Shown piece by piece: positions 1 through 9,029 of a stretch of 64,000 bases of DNA. The notes under the pieces were generated by a model. The model did not search any database. It was not told the DNA's origin and saw nothing but the letters and a program-made list of their open reading frames with translations. Numbering within the stretch: position 1 is the stretch's first letter; every line of letters begins with the position of its first letter. The DNA comes from Cryptomeria japonica (lineage: Eukaryota; Streptophyta; Pinopsida; Cupressales; Cupressaceae), in assembly GCF_030272615.1 (NCBI RefSeq), contig NC_081413.1, positions 163,775,080 through 163,839,079 on the forward strand, written 5' to 3'. A program made the translations under genes and the position numbers.

Positions 1-442
1 AATTTAATAGTTCAATTATCAACTAGTTCTTGCATACTTTTTTGAAACTCCAGACAATCATTATCATGATGGTCATGAATTTGATGATATGAACAAAAAG
101 GAGTGATTGAGGAAGAAAAGCCCTTAGATGGATGATAGGTTCTATGTCTTTCAAGATACTGCTTAAAAATTTGAATTATAAGGAGATCATCGATAGGTAA
201 ATCATCATAATGTCCTATCCCTTTGGTACTAGTTTGTGTAGGAGGGTTTATAGGGACTCTAATTCCTTGTTTAAATTTTCCAAGTCCTTGTCCTCTAAAA
301 CCTTGTTTTGATATTATTTTATAGCCACTCCTATGACAATGTTTTAATTGAGAAGAAGGGGAACTATTATAATGAATATCTTTAAAATTTGTAGTGTAAG
401 TGTATTAGAACAAAAAAACGGTAAAGTAGATGAAGATGGAAT
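1..442 (-). pseudogene. Ty3/Gypsy gag, C-terminal piece (element F)
   Basis: Reading the minus strand from about 370 down to 16 gives over 100 codons without a stop. They carry a gag-type nucleocapsid knuckle of the CX2HX4HX4C kind (first Cys codon at 93-95, last at 54-56), followed by EFQKSMQELVDN and a TGA at 13-15. A CHHC knuckle ahead of a short acidic stretch is typical of Gag in Tat/Ogre-like Gypsy elements. The N-terminal side was separated from it when element L inserted at 442/443, and it resumes at 7335. The 70 bases next to the insertion look frameshifted. The domain call is fairly secure; the exact clade is not. Confidence 0.7.
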
Positions 443-503
443 TGTTGGCATATGGACACTCCAGTGAGACATTGTGTGTGATTGAAGGTTTTGTCATTGA
501 TGG

Positions 504-735
504 CAACCTTGCAATCCTATGACACCGACAAAGACATTATACCGGCAAAGCATTACACAGGCAACCTTGCAATCCTATGGCATCGACAAAGACACTATAC
601 CGGCAAAGCATTACACAAGCAACCTTGCAATCCTATGGCATCGGCAAAGACATTATACCAGCAAAGCATTACATAGGCAACCTTACAATCCTATGGCACC
701 AGCAAAGACATTATACTGGCTAAGCATTACTCAAA
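504..735 (+). repeat. Four tandem 58-bp repeats in the left LTR of L
   Basis: The unit beginning CAACCTTGCAATCCTATGGC recurs at 504, 562, 620 and 678, exactly 58 bp apart. Each unit carries an ACCGG/GCAAAG block. Because 58 is not a multiple of three, the frames rotate and give spurious open frames. I treat these as non-coding U3 repeats. The same four-unit array is at 6398-6629. Confidence 0.95.
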
Positions 736-907
736 TAGAACAATGCACTGACATCAACAAAATCAATGTACACCAGCACCGACACAGAAGATGTACACCA
801 GCATAGAAGGAAATATGTATACCGGCACAGAGGCCAAAAGGATTTTTGATATGTAATATTTTGTTTATCATTGTAAGCCGACTTGGCAAATTGTAAAATG
901 ACTCTTG

Positions 908-963
908 TATATAAAAGAGATCACTGTAGGCATTTGTAGGATATATATAGAGTATGTAATAAA
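908..963 (+). promoter_or_regulatory. LTR core promoter and poly(A) signal of L
   Basis: TATATAAAA at 908-916 is a good TATA box. AATAAA at 958-963 lies about 45 bp downstream, as expected for an LTR in which the start of R is followed closely by the polyadenylation signal. The right LTR keeps the TATA at 6802-6810. Position and motifs are seen; function is inferred. Confidence 0.65.
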
Positions 964-1442
964 AAATATAAGGCAGACCTAATGTGCGAATTGTAGGTCA
1001 AGGGTATATGTAAAGAACAGAGCAATAACCGGTACTGAATCTGGAATTGAAGATGCTATTGTAAAGCAGTAGAGAATATTGGATTTGTGTAAATCCTCTT
1101 TGTAAGTCAGTGTGACTTCTTGTTGAGCAGTGAGCTCTAGGTAGTTGGCCTTCCTGCATGTGTAGGCCCCTATTGTAAGTAATATTCTCTTATTGGCTAG
1201 TAAGTGAATATTGTGGGTCACAAATCCCACAGAGGTTTTTCCCACACTGGGTTTCCTCGTTAAACATATTGTGTTATGGTGTTCTTTTCATGTGGATGCT
1301 TTTGATTTTGTTATTTACATTAATTCTTACATACCGGTATACTGTTACTTCATATTCTGCATATTCAGTTTCAAGAAAATCTCAAAACCGGTCAGATACT
1401 GATTCACCCCCCCCTCTCAGTATATGTGGGAACCCTAACAAT

Positions 1443-1455
1443 TGGTATCTGAGCC
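1443..1455 (+). other. Primer binding site of L (initiator Met-tRNA type)
   Basis: TGGTATCTGAGCC starts 2 bp after the LTR. It differs at one base from TGGTATCAGAGCC, the usual plant Copia primer site complementary to the 3' end of initiator tRNA-Met. Confidence 0.9.
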
Positions 1456-1484
1456 TGGTCCTCTACTTTTAGAAGCCTAATAGC

Positions 1485-2645
1485 TTGAGGAAGATATTGA
1501 CACCGGTAAAGATGGAAAATCTGATGAAGCAACTTGAAGGAGCTCTTACTGACTATGATGTAGAGAAGTTGAAAAATATCAAATTAGAAGATGATTTAAA
1601 AGCAGCTCAAGACATTATTCAAGTACTTCAAGAAAATCTTACTGTTACAAGAAACAAGAGAAGAGAACTTTGTGAAAAGTTACAAAATGAAAATGATGAA
1701 AAGGAATCATTAAATGATATGATGAGAAAATTGAAACAAGAGATCATGACAACAAAAAATGAAATGCAGGATATGACTATGAGATTCTGCAAAGAGATTG
1801 AGGACAGAAAGAGGAATGAAGAAGTATTGACCAGAAGACTAAGTGATGCAGCAAATGAGAACACAAGACTTAGCTATGAAAATGATATGTTGAAGACAGA
1901 TCTAATGCATACTCAAAATGACTCGAATGAACTAATGAGACAAAAAGAGATCTTAGAAAGGGAATTGGAAACTGCAAATCAACACAAAGAGAAATTCAAG
2001 AAAAGCTCAGAAGAACTTGGTACCTTATTGAAGAACCAAAAACCCAAAGGTGACACTTCTAGAGTTGGATTTGAAGTTGGAGAAATTTCTGGTATTGCAA
2101 ATACCTAGGATCAGAGCAAACCGATAAGACCCTCTATTACTTACAAATTCAATGGAAAATGCTTTAACTGTAATAAATATGGTCATAGGGCAAATGAATG
2201 TAGATCTAGAAATTATCAAAACATCAATCCTCCCACTGGTCAATGCACCAAATGCAACAAAATTGGTCATAACTCTGAAAATTGTAGAATGAATGTAAGA
2301 TGTTATGTTTGTGGAAGATTTGGTCATTTATCAAATAAATGCAGAATGCAAACCGGTATAGGTTATGGGAAAGCTATTCAGAAAAATAGTGTAACTTGCT
2401 ATGCATGTAACAAAATTGGTCATATTGCAAAATTATATAGAAGCAAAGGTACACCGGTAGGTAAACAAAGTACCAGCTTGAAAGGTAAAGAAAAGGTTGA
2501 AGAGGTTAAGCAAGAATTTTCAAAGCAATGGATTAGAAAAGGTAATCTAAATATTGGGGTTACTCCTCCATTGGTAGAACTAACAAATGCTTCACCGGCA
2601 GGACAATATGATGCTCCATCGGCAGGATGTTCTTCATCAAATTGA
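1485..2645 (+). pseudogene. L ORF1: coiled-coil plus four CCHC zinc knuckles
   Basis: One frame of 386 codons from the ATG at 1485, broken only by a TAG at 2106-2108. Residues about 10-190 are a highly charged heptad-rich coiled coil. After it come four knuckles: CFNCNKYGHRANEC, CTKCNKIGHNSENC, CYVCGRFGHLSNKC, and a fourth (CYACNKIGHIAKLY) whose last Cys is Tyr. A Lys-rich tail with Pro/Ala-rich motifs ends the protein. Retroviral CCHC knuckles bind nucleic acid in Gag, so an RNA-packaging or oligomerisation role is likely. No capsid fold is evident, and the coiled coil in front of the knuckles is unusual. The start is the first ATG after the primer site with an open frame; an internal start at 1509 is possible. 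Confidence 0.75.
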
Positions 2646-2950
2646 GGAAAATTATCTTGAGGGTTTGGAAATTTAATGACACATGTGCTATTATTCCCTT
2701 GGTTAGAGAAAAGAAGTTGAAAATCCTTCATTACCGGCAAATAAAGTTGAGTTAATACATCAATGGCAGACAATTAATGTGGTAGGTGGCAGAAAAGGCT
2801 TTATAAATTAAATTTTTGGCTCCATTTCATTTCACCATGAATTCAAACTTTCAAAGAGCGTGAAGATTCCCGAGCTAAGGCATTCCAAACAAAGAGGCAA
2901 AGCACTTCAGCAATCAGTCCATCCAAAGGCAGAAAAAGGTATTTATCATC
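2646..2950 (+). other. Spacer between L ORF1 and ORF2
   Basis: 305 bp with no supported coding frame. It has short purine-rich stretches just before the ORF2 ATG at 2951. How ORF2 would be translated (spliced, subgenomic or internal initiation) cannot be told from the sequence. Confidence 0.5.
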
Positions 2951-5900
2951 ATGGCATCCTCCTTTGCACCTAAATTCATAGCAAACCCTATAGTAGTCGA
3001 GGTTATAAAATGACCTAGGCCCATATTTGAGCTAGTTCCCGAGGTAGTTAAGAAAGATGACAACATAGGTGCTTTTTCCCAAATTCCAAAAGGTGTTGTT
3101 TATGTAGGGTACATTCATTGCAACATAGAGGAATTAGGTGATGAAGAAATCAAAGACATGTACAAATCTGTTATATGTGACAGTGCCAGAAATGTGAAAC
3201 CTGAACACCAAATTGTTGAAACCCTAGGATTCAATAAAATCCTCTACATTCCTGAATTTCCCAAGGAAGTGGTTAGGATAGTTCTCAGCAGGGTACATGG
3301 CTCATTCTTTTGGCTTGACTCAGTACATAAAATTACAAAGGTAGCTATGAAAGTAGTAACCAGGTTACCTTCCACCAATACCAGACCTGACAAAACCAAG
3401 AAGGTCTCCAATGACCTAGTAACGAAACTAACTGGTGCAACATCAGACAAAAGATCATTGAGGGTTAATGATGTAACCGATACAAATGTAAGATTCATTA
3501 GCATGATTCTAGGTTACAAAGCTACTCATGCAAATAGGCTTAATTCTGTTTCTAGTTTATGCATAAAAAGTGCTTATGACATGGCTAAGAACAATGTAAA
3601 AATTGACATCTATGAATGGTTAAAAGATGAGTTAATTGATAACTTAGCAAAAATCAAGAAGGATAAGAAAGGAACCTTTAGATTTGGAAATTTGCTTGTA
3701 TGCTTAATGCTACATATAACCAAATAGGCTCCCGGTATAGGCAACAAGGATTTTGGATTTGACATACCGATAGGAAAACAATTGTCTGACTTATTCAACA
3801 ACATGGGTGAAAACAAAGAAAAGAATATCCATGAGTATTTTCAAGCACTAAAGGTCAAAATGAATAAGAGGATCAGACTATCGCAGGAAATTGTCAACAA
3901 ATACAAGGATGACATTTGTTTTGTAATAAAAAAGGATGAGATCTGGATGGAAGTAGTCATCCCAAGAACAATCTGGGTTACAAAAATGGGGTATGAAACA
4001 AATGACCACATAGTGGAAACTTATGGCAAAGCACTTCTAGAAGCCCCCCATGAAGGAAAGGAAGAAGTATTTGGTAGTGCTGAGTACATTCAAAGTCAAA
4101 TACAATCCAAAAAGAGAGTAAAGAAAGTTGAGGCATCTATGAGGAAAGGAAGTAGGCAAGAAAAAGCCTTAAAAGATGATGTACTAAAGAAAACCGGCAT
4201 AATAGAAGATGAGTTGGCAGCCCAATAGCTTGAAACTCATCTATCACCGGTAGATACCTCCTCAAAAGGAGATATGCCAGCAAATTTCAAAAGAGTTGTG
4301 AGGAAAAGAGATCCCTCACCGGTATCCACTCCTTCACCTAGAAGGACAAGACATAAGCAACAAGCTGTGAGGTCTCCAGTCAAGAAAGCCACACCTAAGA
4401 AAAAGCTAAACCCCAAAAGGAAGAAGAAGATAGACACTGACTTGGCCCCTTTTGACATATTACTGGATGAAATCACAATGGAAGGAAAATTGAAAAACAT
4501 AGGGAAAATCTATGACACCCTATCAGAAGATGAGAAAGGACAAATTGAGGAAAGTGGTATACTACACATGGACATGTATAAAAAGTTTTTGATGCAAGTC
4601 CTAAATGAAATTCTTGATGAATTATATAAGAGACTTGAGGCCAGAAGGCAAGGAATAATTGAGTTGGATAAGAAAATAAAAATAGAAAAATTACTTGCAG
4701 TATACTCGGCCAACTCACCTAAGGAAATTGATGATTTGATAGATCAGGCCAACTGGACAGTTTTTTCCACTGCACACCAACAAATATCATTAATGGCGGG
4801 CAGAGTTACTGAAGTCTCAACTGAAACAGAGGATGGTTGGGATAGATTCTTGGTTGAAAAAGAAAAACAAGAAGAATATATGAATCCCAAACCCATTTTG
4901 GTATATCAAAAGGACAAAAGGAAAGGTAAAGTTGGTACACCACCAAGTATCAAGATTAGAGACAACTTACCCCCACCTCCTTTAAATACTCCACCAGTAA
5001 AAACAACTGTAGAAGATCAATCGGCAACTGAGGGCATGGACACAAAGGATAAAAATCCTAATCCTGAAGTCCTATATACTGTGAATGTTGACACTCAAGA
5101 AATCAACATAGTGGTAGATAAGGATACCACAGAGAAATCTGATAATAAGGAGCCATCGGCAATAGGAAACCAGGAGCAACCGACAAGAGATTCAAAGAAA
5201 AAGAAGGAATCTGGAACACAAACAGAGCAACCAATAGAGCTAAAGGCTCAAGAACAGATGCCACCGGTAAGAAATGATGCAAGAAAAACTGTGGAAACAC
5301 AAATAGACCTACCAAAGGTCAATACCAGCATGGTCCCTTCCACCGGCACTCAGTTTACTGGGTCATCATCAAATGTAACAGAGGTATTGCTCGATTCTAT
5401 CAAGAAAATAACTGATTATATCTCACAAGCATATAAAGCAATAGATGATTCAATTCCACTTTTGAAATTAATAGCTCCAAACTGTAATATAGCCAACAAA
5501 GATTCTTTAGGCCAGTTGGATACACTTTGTAAATATATTTCTGGAAATTTTGAGCAATCAAAGGTAGAAATTGTAAAAGAAAGTGTAGAAAAAGAAAAAC
5601 ATAAATTCTTTGAGGAAGGAATAATGAAGTGTAACAGGGAATTTGACACACTTCTACTAGAACTGTGCAATATATTGAAAGAGTACAAAACTTTGTATAA
5701 AGACACTTGTAAGATAAACTTTTTAACCACAGATGTAGATAAAAAGATAAGCAAGGTACAGGAAGAGATCAATAACCTTGCTGATAATTTTGTTAACTCA
5801 TCTGATACATTATCAATTTTTGAGGAAAAGATAACAAATTTTGAGGAAGAACTGCTTAAATTAGAAAGAGAAAAAGAAAAAATAATAAACAAGGCAAAAT

Positions 5901-6130
5901 TTTTGAGATCTAAACTAAGTCCAAGATTGGACTATTTAGCATCTCTGCATAAGGAAATCTCAGAGGCACTAAAACAGGGTAGCAAAACACCAGCAGAGCA
6001 CTTACAGCATCTCACCGGTATAGTACACAAAATTGAGATAGCAATAAAGGAGAGCAATAAGTTTATGGATGGGATAAACTTAATTTTGGGAGATATTCTT
6101 CAGCTAATAACTACCCAACTACAAGGTTGA
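2951..6130 (+). pseudogene. L ORF2: about 1060-codon protein of unknown function
   Basis: A single frame runs from the ATG at 2951 to the TGA at 6128-6130, interrupted by three stops (TGA 3011, TAG 3725, TAG 4226) and no frameshift. Visible layout: a globular-looking N-terminal part (residues 1 to about 430) with the phrase SVHKITKVAMKVVTRLP near residue 125; a basic Pro/Ser/Lys-rich linker at about 450-490; a mixed helical part; an acidic, Thr/Gln/Pro-rich low-complexity stretch (about 690-820); and a C-terminal coiled coil (about 870-1040). I see no retropepsin DSG/DTG, no integrase HHCC or DDE, and no RT YxDD. It is not a standard pol. It may be a structural or Gag-like protein, or a captured host protein. 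I do not recognise the family. Confidence 0.7.
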
Positions 6131-6336
6131 GGTTATGTTTTGGTACAACTACAAATCTACTAACCTTTGTCATTGATGCCAAAGGGGGAGTAGTAGATGA
6201 GAAAATTCAAAACACATGGATCACATGCTTAGGGGGAGCCCTCATATTTTTGGTAACATTTTTTTTGGTATACACATTTTTGGATATCTTTTTGAAATTT
6301 CTCATGAGTGTTGCCATCAATGCCAAAGGGGGAGAT
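6131..6336 (+). other. 3' leader of L with duplicated polypurine tract
   Basis: TGCCAAAGGGGGAG occurs at 6177-6190 and TGCCAAAGGGGGAGAT again at 6321-6336 directly against the right LTR. The second is the working polypurine tract by position. Extra upstream copies are known from some Copia lineages and also occur in D and E here. No coding frame is supported between them. Confidence 0.8.
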
Positions 6337-7334
6337 TGTTGGCATATGGACACTCCAATGAGATATTGTGTGTGAATGAAGGTTTTGTCATTGATGGCAA
6401 CCTTGCAATCCTATGGCACCGACAAAGACAATATACCGACAAAGCAGTACACAGGCAACCTTGCAATCCTATGGCACCGACAAAGACACTATACCGGCAA
6501 AGCATTACACAGGCAACCTTGCAATCCTATGGCACCGGCAAAGACATTATATCGGCAAAGCATTACATAGGCAACCTTACAATCCTATGGCACTGGAAAA
6601 GACATTATACCGGCTAAGCATTACTCAAACAGAACAATGCACCGACATCAACAATATCAATGTACACCAGCACTGACACAAAAGATGTACACCGGCATAG
6701 AAGGAAATATGTATACCAGCACAGAGGTCGACAAGATTTTTGATATGTAATATTTTGTTTATCATTGTAAGCCGACTTGGCAAATTGTAAAATGACTCTT
6801 GTATATAAAAGAGATCATTGTAGGCATTTGTAGGATATATATAGAGTATGTAATAAAAAATATAAGGCAGACCTAATGTGCGAATTGTAGGTCAAGGGTA
6901 TATGTAAAGAACAGAGCAATAACCGATACTGAATCTAGCATTGAAGATGCTATTGTAAAGCAGTAGAGAATATTGGATTTGTGTAAATCCTCTTTGTATG
7001 TCAGTGTGGCTTCTTGTTGAGCAGTGAGCTCTAGGTAGTTGGCCTTCCTGCATGTGCAAGCCTCTATTGTAAGTAATATTCTGTTATTGGCCAGTAAGTG
7101 AATATTGTGGGTCACAAATCCCATCGAGGTTTTTCCCACACCAGGTTTCCTGCTTAAACATATTGTGTTATGGTGTTCTTTTCATGTGGATGCTTTTGAT
7201 TTTGTTATTTACATTAATTCTTGCATACCGGTATACTGTTACTTCATATTCTACATATTCAGTTTCAAGAAAATCTCAAAACTGGTCAGATATTGATTCA
7301 CCCCCCCCTCTCAGTATCTATGGGAACCCTAACA
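6337..7334 (+). repeat. Right LTR of element L
   Basis: 998 bp, the partner of 443-1440, with the 58-bp array at 6398-6629 (units at 6398, 6456, 6514 and 6572), TATA at 6802-6810 and the C-run motif at 7297-7314. It is followed by the GGAAT duplication. Confidence 0.95.
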
Positions 7335-7680
7335 GGAATATCTTGTGTAGATAGATTCTCCTTTCTATCATCATGCATATCCTCTTTGATGGGTTGGGAA
7401 GGAAGATCCTTATCATATAAGACCTCATCTTTACTTAATGTTATGTGCGGATATAGATCATGAATAAAATGCATAACATCATCTTTTCTAAAAATGTTTT
7501 GATTCTTAAGATAGGCTCTAGGAAACTAAGGGGGATCTAGAGAGATTGAAACACCAATATTTTGATATTGCCCCCCTTGTGCTAGGGTATGTGTATGAGG
7601 AGAAGATGGTGCTATGTTTCTCTTTAATGCTTGCTCTCTATTGGAGAGATCATTGATATGAGTGTTAGCTTTTTATTCAT
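7335..7680 (-). pseudogene. Ty3/Gypsy gag, upstream piece (element F)
   Basis: The minus strand from about 7673 to 7340 gives a nearly open frame (HINDLSNREQALKRN ... DEVLYDKDLPSQPIKED) with one TAG after LDPP. It abuts element L and is upstream, in sense order, of the CHHC piece at 1-442. I assign it to the same Gag on position and reading direction. It lacks a recognisable motif of its own, so this is inference. Confidence 0.5.
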
Positions 7681-8280
7681 TCACATTAGATACCCTAGGA
7701 GAGGCACAAGTTTTAGGTTTTCATTAGCATCTTTAGGATTGGGATCTACAAAAGATTTTATGTGATCTACATATGTAATGCATTTTCCTAAAAATATCAC
7801 CATAAAACAACATGCCTCATGGATAAAAGCCTTGATATTTAATTTATTAATAGGAAGCAACTTGGAAATTCTAAAAATGCAATATGGCAAAGTGTTATGA
7901 ATGAAAAGAAGCAATGTGAAGTGAAGGAAACCATTATCCAAAACATGATTATGACAAGTATAAGTGAAAAACAATGTAATCATATGCGAAATAGAAAATA
8001 AACTAGATCTATTATGTGTCATTATGAATGTCAAAAATCATATTTGAAAACAAAAGTTACAAATTATGCAACCCACAAACCAAATTAACCAAAATAAATT
8101 TGGGTTTTTAATAATTTAACCTCTAAATTTATTTAATTTGATTAAAAATAAGATCTGTGAATGAAAAATTGAAAATTATAATGCTCCCAAATTTGATTTG
8201 AGATAGTTAATCTAAATTAGGCAACCCACAAGTTCAATTTTAGAATTATAAATTAGGGTTTGTTGAATTTAACATTTGAA
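7681..8280 (-). other. Degenerate 5' internal region of element F
   Basis: No convincing gene. AT-rich sequence with stretches like the gag leader of element C (compare about 47880-48110), for example a shared TTTTTAATxATTTAACC phrase. Taken as the sense-upstream leader of F between its gag and its LTR beyond 27646. B inserted at 8280/8281. Confidence 0.4.
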
Positions 8281-8312
8281 TGGCAATGTAATTATTTATT
8301 CTTATAAGATAT
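8281..8312 (+). repeat. First 32 bp of B 5' LTR
   Basis: From TGTAATT at 8287 onward it matches the start of the B 3' LTR (27201 on), through ATTATTTATTC and TATAAGATAT, and is cut by element A. The rest of this LTR is at 15171-15590. Bases 8283-8286 differ from the expected TTGG. Confidence 0.85.
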
Positions 8313-8761
8313 TGTTAGATTTTGCCAAGATCAAGGGCACAATGAAAAGTATAAAAATAGAGACAAGAATGACAAGAACAAACTGTATTCTCATCAATAT
8401 GAAAATGATCAACTGGATTCACCAATATAATGAATATAGGCCTTCTTATATAGGCAAGGCCATATGGATGTACGAGGAAACAATCATGACATGTGGCTCA
8501 ATGAGAAACAAGGGTAGGTAAGAAGTACTAGGGGTAGGTAGGAGAAATAATATAATATTCCACAAGAGGTGGATGACCCACCGAATGTGGAGCGTAACAA
8601 CAAAACAAGACCACAAAAGGTGGAATTTCTCCTACAAGCTCTATCCCTATGTGCACACTTCCCTAAGTGTCTCAAATCCAAACTCTGAAGAGATGCATTA
8701 TCCTAAGTTAACTTAAGAAAAGTGTAATAATATCCATAATGAATATTTATTTACACCAACA
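8313..8761 (-). repeat. 3' LTR of A
   Basis: On the minus strand it starts TGTTGGTGTAAATAAATATTC and ends at 8313. The C7 run at 8762-8768 just inside is the complement of the polypurine tract. Confidence 0.92.
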
Positions 8762-9029
8762 CCCCCCCTTAAGTGCAACTTAGGGGAATGAAGACTTAAG
8801 TCAGCAATGCAAGATGGGTCCCGGCTACTAGGCCATGATAGGTACCCATGTACAATATGCAAATGCAAGAAAAACTATGCAATGCAATCTCTCACAAACG
8901 GAGAAAGGGAGAAAACCCAGTGGGAAAAAACTCCTCCCCAAAAGAGAGATGAATGTACAAAAGACTCTCAAAGAAGATGGACAAAACCTCAAAGAGGAAA
9001 AATTCCCCCCCATAAGAGAGGAAGGAGAA

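Larger units (their letters stand above)
443..1440 (+). repeat. Left LTR of element L
   Basis: 998 bp, TG...CA, same length as the right copy. It holds a four-unit 58-bp tandem array, a TATA box and a poly(A) signal. It ends with a pyrimidine-rich motif (TTCAC, C run, TCTCAG at 1403-1420) also found at the LTR ends of H, D and E. Its 3' half (around 1110-1280) is recognisably related to the H LTR. Confidence 0.95.
443..7334 (+). mobile_element. Element L: complete non-autonomous LTR retrotransposon without pol
   Basis: Two 998-bp LTRs (443-1440 and 6337-7334) bound the element, and the 5-bp target duplication GGAAT lies at 438-442 and 7335-7339. LTRs start TGTTGG and end AACA. A primer site for initiator Met-tRNA follows the left LTR and a polypurine tract precedes the right one. 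The 4.9 kb interior encodes two long frames but no protease, integrase, reverse transcriptase or RNase H, so it is LARD/TR-GAG-like. Its LTR ends, primer site and polypurine junction closely match those of the Copia elements H, D and E. I infer it used enzymes of that Copia lineage. Rough comparison of the first part of the LTRs suggests a few percent divergence. Confidence 0.95.

Noticed and set aside
504-735. CRISPR-like regular repeats
   Set aside because: The 58-bp units are contiguous with no unique spacers, lie in an LTR and recur in its partner. The sequence is a plant retrotransposon.
482-806. Short open frames in the L LTR
   Set aside because: They arise from the 58-bp repeat read in different phases and show the same peptide shifted between frames. 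No start context or domain.
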